Translations under genes and position numbers: made by a program
Shown: positions 61,898 through 64,000 of the stretch, piece by piece
Numbering within the stretch: position 1 is the stretch's first letter
How the letters are laid out: the number at the start of each line of letters is the position of its first letter
Assembly (NCBI RefSeq): GCF_000826655.1
Contig: NZ_JXJO01000021.1
Span: forward strand, 1-64,000
Direction: 5' to 3'
Source: Psychroserpens damuponensis
GTDB taxonomy: Bacteria; Bacteroidota; Bacteroidia; Flavobacteriales; Flavobacteriaceae
Length of the DNA: 64,000 bases
Notes under the pieces: model-generated
The model's input: the letters and a program-made list of their open reading frames with translations, nothing else
Databases searched by the model: none
Told to the model about the DNA's origin: nothing

Positions 61898-63271
61898 TTG
61901 ATATTATCACAATACACAAAAGAATTTAGTTACAACTTAAAGTTAGCGACACCAGTTATTTTAGGGATGTTAGGTCACACATTTGTGAGTTTTGTAGATA
62001 ACGTAATGGTAGGTCAATTGGGTACCGCAGAATTGGCTGCAGTGTCTCTCGGAAACAGTTTTATGTTTATTGCTATGTCTATAGGTATTGGTTTTTCAAC
62101 GGCAATTACACCATTAGTAGCAGAGGCAGATGCTTCTAATAATTTTTTAGAAGGTAAATCATCATTCAAACATGGGTTATTTCTTTGTACAATTATAGGA
62201 GTACTATTATTCTTGACCGTCTTTTTTGCAAAACCTCTGCTGTATTTCATGAAACAACCGGTTGAGGTTGTTGAATTAGCACTACCTTATCTTAATTTGG
62301 TGGCATTTTCGTTAATTCCATTAGTAGTTTTTCAAGCGTTTAAACAGTTTAGTGACGGGTTGTCTATGACTAAATACCCTATGTATGCTACCATTTTAGC
62401 CAATGTTGTTAACGTAGTAATTAACTATATTTTAATTTTTGGAAAATTTGGTTTCCCAGAATTAGGAATAGTTGGTGCAGCCTACGGAACTCTAATTTCT
62501 AGGTTTATAATGGTTGCTCACCTTTGGTGGTTATTGACCAAAAAAGAAAAGTCTAAAGCCTTCGTTATTAACATTAAATTTTTTGTTCTCGACAAATTAA
62601 TGCTAAGAAAGTTAATAAACTTAGGGACACCAAGTGCCATGCAAATGTTTTTTGAAGTAGCCATTTTTACGGCAGCTATATGGTTAAGTGGTTTGCTGGG
62701 TAAAAACCCATTAGCCGCAAATCAAATCGCCTTAAACCTATCTTCAATGACCTTCATGGTTGCTATGGGAATAAGTGTGGCTTCTATGATTAGAGTTGGT
62801 AATCAAAAAGGCTTAGGGCAATTTGTAGAACTTCGTAGAATTGCATTTTCCTTATTTTTATTAACTACAATTTTAGCTGTGTGTTTTGCGGCATTTTTCT
62901 TCATTTTTCATGAAGCTTTGCCTAAGCTATATCTAGATTATGATGATGCAAAAAATTTAGTAGACAATACTGAAGTTATAACCATCGCGGCAAAATTAAT
63001 GTTAGCTGCAGCTATTTTTCAAATAAGTGATGGTATTCAAGTCGTTGTTTTAGGAGCTTTAAGAGGCTTGCAAGATGTGAAAATCCCAACTGTAATAACC
63101 TTCATATCGTATTGGGTTGTTGGGTTTCCCATTAGTTTTTTCCTCGGAAAAGAGCATGTTTATGGTAGCTTTGGCATTTGGCTTGGATTATTAGCGGGTT
63201 TAACAACAGCTGCCATACTATTGTTTATCAGATTCAATTATCTAACTAAAAAATTAATACTAAAGTCATAA
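61898..63271 (+). CDS. MATE-family efflux transporter
   Basis: A 457-residue inner-membrane exporter with about 12 transmembrane helices in two halves. N-terminal signature ILGMLGHTFVSFVDNVMVGQ and GTAELAAVSLGNS, second half GTPSAMQMFFEVAIF and ANQIALNLSSMTFMV. Such NorM-like proteins export cationic drugs or metabolites with Na+ or H+. The start is a TTG (MILSQYTKEFS); no ATG fits well. Confidence 0.92.
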   Translation: MILSQYTKEFSYNLKLATPVILGMLGHTFVSFVDNVMVGQLGTAELAAVSLGNSFMFIAMSIGIGFSTAITPLVAEADASNNFLEGKSSFKHGLFLCTIIGVLLFLTVFFAKPLLYFMKQPVEVVELALPYLNLVAFSLIPLVVFQAFKQFSDGLSMTKYPMYATILANVVNVVINYILIFGKFGFPELGIVGAAYGTLISRFIMVAHLWWLLTKKEKSKAFVINIKFFVLDKLMLRKLINLGTPSAMQMFFEVAIFTAAIWLSGLLGKNPLAANQIALNLSSMTFMVAMGISVASMIRVGNQKGLGQFVELRRIAFSLFLLTTILAVCFAAFFFIFHEALPKLYLDYDDAKNLVDNTEVITIAAKLMLAAAIFQISDGIQVVVLGALRGLQDVKIPTVITFISYWVVGFPISFFLGKEHVYGSFGIWLGLLAGLTTAAILLFIRFNYLTKKLILKS

Positions 63272-63277
63272 GATTTC

Positions 63278-63335
63278 ATAACTTTGAGTATTCAATACTT
63301 TAAGTACTTATAACTTTAAATATTTAAAACTAAAG
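63278..63335. repeat. Imperfect tandem repeat before the small acidic protein gene
   Basis: Three degenerate copies of a roughly 17-base unit (ATAACTTTGAGTATTCA, ATACTTTAAGTACTTA, TAACTTTAAATATTTA) between the MATE stop and the next ATG. Confidence 0.5.
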
Positions 63336-63336
63336 A

Positions 63337-63564
63337 ATGGAACTACCAAAATTTATACTCGGTGATAATACAGATCATCCAAATGCTATTTACGTCATTC
63401 ATACAGATTTTCCTAGATTTATAATCAATCTAGAAGATGATGAAGTAGAATGGTTTGAAGAATTTGATGAGCATGATCAAAAGGAAATTGAAGCAGAAGC
63501 CGAAAATTTAATTAAAGCAGCTACCGATTTTTACGATAGGGAAGTTTCGAGATACGATGACTAA
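63337..63564 (+). CDS. Small acidic protein of unknown function
   Basis: A 75-residue, very acidic cytoplasmic protein (DDEVEWFEEFDEHDQKEIEAEAE, cut at landmark). A conserved small protein in Bacteroidota; no function known to me. Its stop overlaps the ATG of the PAP2 gene (TAATG), so the two are translationally coupled. Confidence 0.8.
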   Translation: MELPKFILGDNTDHPNAIYVIHTDFPRFIINLEDDEVEWFEEFDEHDQKEIEAEAENLIKAATDFYDREVSRYDD

Positions 63565-64000
63565 TGATTGAACAATTAATTGAATACGACAGAGAATTAT
63601 TTTTATACCTTAATGGATTAGGTACAACAACTTGGGATGGGTTTTGGATGTTTTATACCACAAAATTTAATTGGGTTCCTTTTTATGCAATTCTAGCATA
63701 CCTTATGTATAGAAGGCTCAACTCAAAAATGTTTGTGCTAACACTAGTAGTAATTGCTTTAATGATCACATTTACAGATCAAATTACAAATGTGTTTAAA
63801 CATGGGTTTGAACGCTTAAGGCCATGTCATCAAGAAGGTGTTTCAGAATATATGAGATTGGTTAAATCATATTGTGGAGGAAGATTTGGTTATTTTTCTG
63901 GGCATGCTAGTAATTCAATGTCCTTAGCCATTTTTATAAGTTTACTATTAAAATCAAAGTATAAGTATATCTTTTTAATAATGATTCCATGGGCTGTAGC
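63564..64000 (+). CDS. PAP2-family phosphatase (cut by window end)
   Basis: The first 145 residues of a membrane phosphatase: several hydrophobic helices, then motif 1 KHGFERLRP (K-x6-RP) and motif 2 YFSGHASNS (SGH). The third motif (R-x5-H) lies beyond the window. The family removes phosphate from lipid phosphates such as undecaprenyl pyrophosphate. The start is coupled to the small acidic gene. Confidence 0.88.
   Translation, partial: MIEQLIEYDRELFLYLNGLGTTTWDGFWMFYTTKFNWVPFYAILAYLMYRRLNSKMFVLTLVVIALMITFTDQITNVFKHGFERLRPCHQEGVSEYMRLVKSYCGGRFGYFSGHASNSMSLAIFISLLLKSKYKYIFLIMIPWAV

Overview
The window is AT-rich (roughly one third G+C by eye) and reads as the chromosome of a marine-type Flavobacteriaceae (Bacteroidota). 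Signs are two secreted proteins with type IX secretion C-terminal tails, a CarboxypepD-regulatory/OMP beta-barrel receptor, the Bacteroidota ribosomal cluster rpmB-rpmG-DUF4295, bacillithiol synthase BshC, TAnnTTTG-type promoters and TTG starts without Shine-Dalgarno sequences. I cannot name the genus from sequence alone.

Region 1 (1-15.7 kb) is the unusual part. All 16 recognised genes from 141 to 14465 lie on the minus strand and are cut into six units by six imperfectly palindromic sites of about 130-200 bp (attC-like A-F). A tyrosine recombinase (14654-15721) sits at the right end, divergent from the array. Each unit begins right after the AAC/GTT core of the upstream site, and the first 7-15 bases of each unit match the far core of that unit's OWN downstream site, not of its neighbour. 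This is the signature of integron cassettes. In all six sites the two arms differ by G versus A at arm positions 7 and 12, so the plus strand (the non-coding strand of the cassettes) folds with G.T wobbles while the other strand has C.A mismatches. I interpret the region as a chromosomal integron-like system with large multi-gene cassettes, driven by an integrase that lacks the usual IntI insertion and carries an extra N-terminal domain. Reading away from the integrase, the cargo is: (6) AraC with two DNA-binding domains, an NTF2-like protein, a YHS protein and an SPW membrane protein; (5) an MvaI/BcnI-like restriction enzyme with a C5 methyltransferase fused to an integrase-type arm domain; (4) an unrecognised 315-residue protein; (3) Crp/Fnr regulator, two carboxymuconolactone-decarboxylase/AhpD-like proteins and a membrane protein; (2) thioredoxin, ApbE, DUF4266 and DUF3570; (1) a DUF4393 (Abi-alpha-like) protein. 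Cassettes 2 and 5 also contain a second hairpin family (S1-S4) in direct orientation on both sides of their genes, flanked by direct repeats, which looks like a nested mobile layer. The array continues beyond the left edge.

Region 2 (15.9-46.8 kb) is ordinary core genome: Crp/Fnr, htpG, a ketoacyl-ACP synthase III, a TonB-type receptor, a CoA-binding protein, a sodium:solute symporter, a sortilin-like T9SS cargo protein, recR, a family 2 glycosyltransferase, a 2-oxoacid dehydrogenase E2, a DnaQ-like exonuclease, an FAH hydrolase, an Hpt protein, cinA, rpmB/rpmG/DUF4295, ftsY, a serine hydrolase, rimO, an M14 peptidase, bshC and guaA.

Region 3 (46.9-64 kb) continues the core genome: a LysM/periplasmic-binding-fold protein with OsmC, DUF922 and DUF3820 genes behind it, pyrG, yidC, a triple fasciclin lipoprotein, a MORN-like protein, mnmA, a subtilisin-like T9SS protease, a nitronate monooxygenase-like flavoprotein, an ATP-grasp enzyme, a MATE exporter and a PAP2 phosphatase cut by the window end. 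No rRNA, tRNA, CRISPR array or insertion-sequence transposase was seen.
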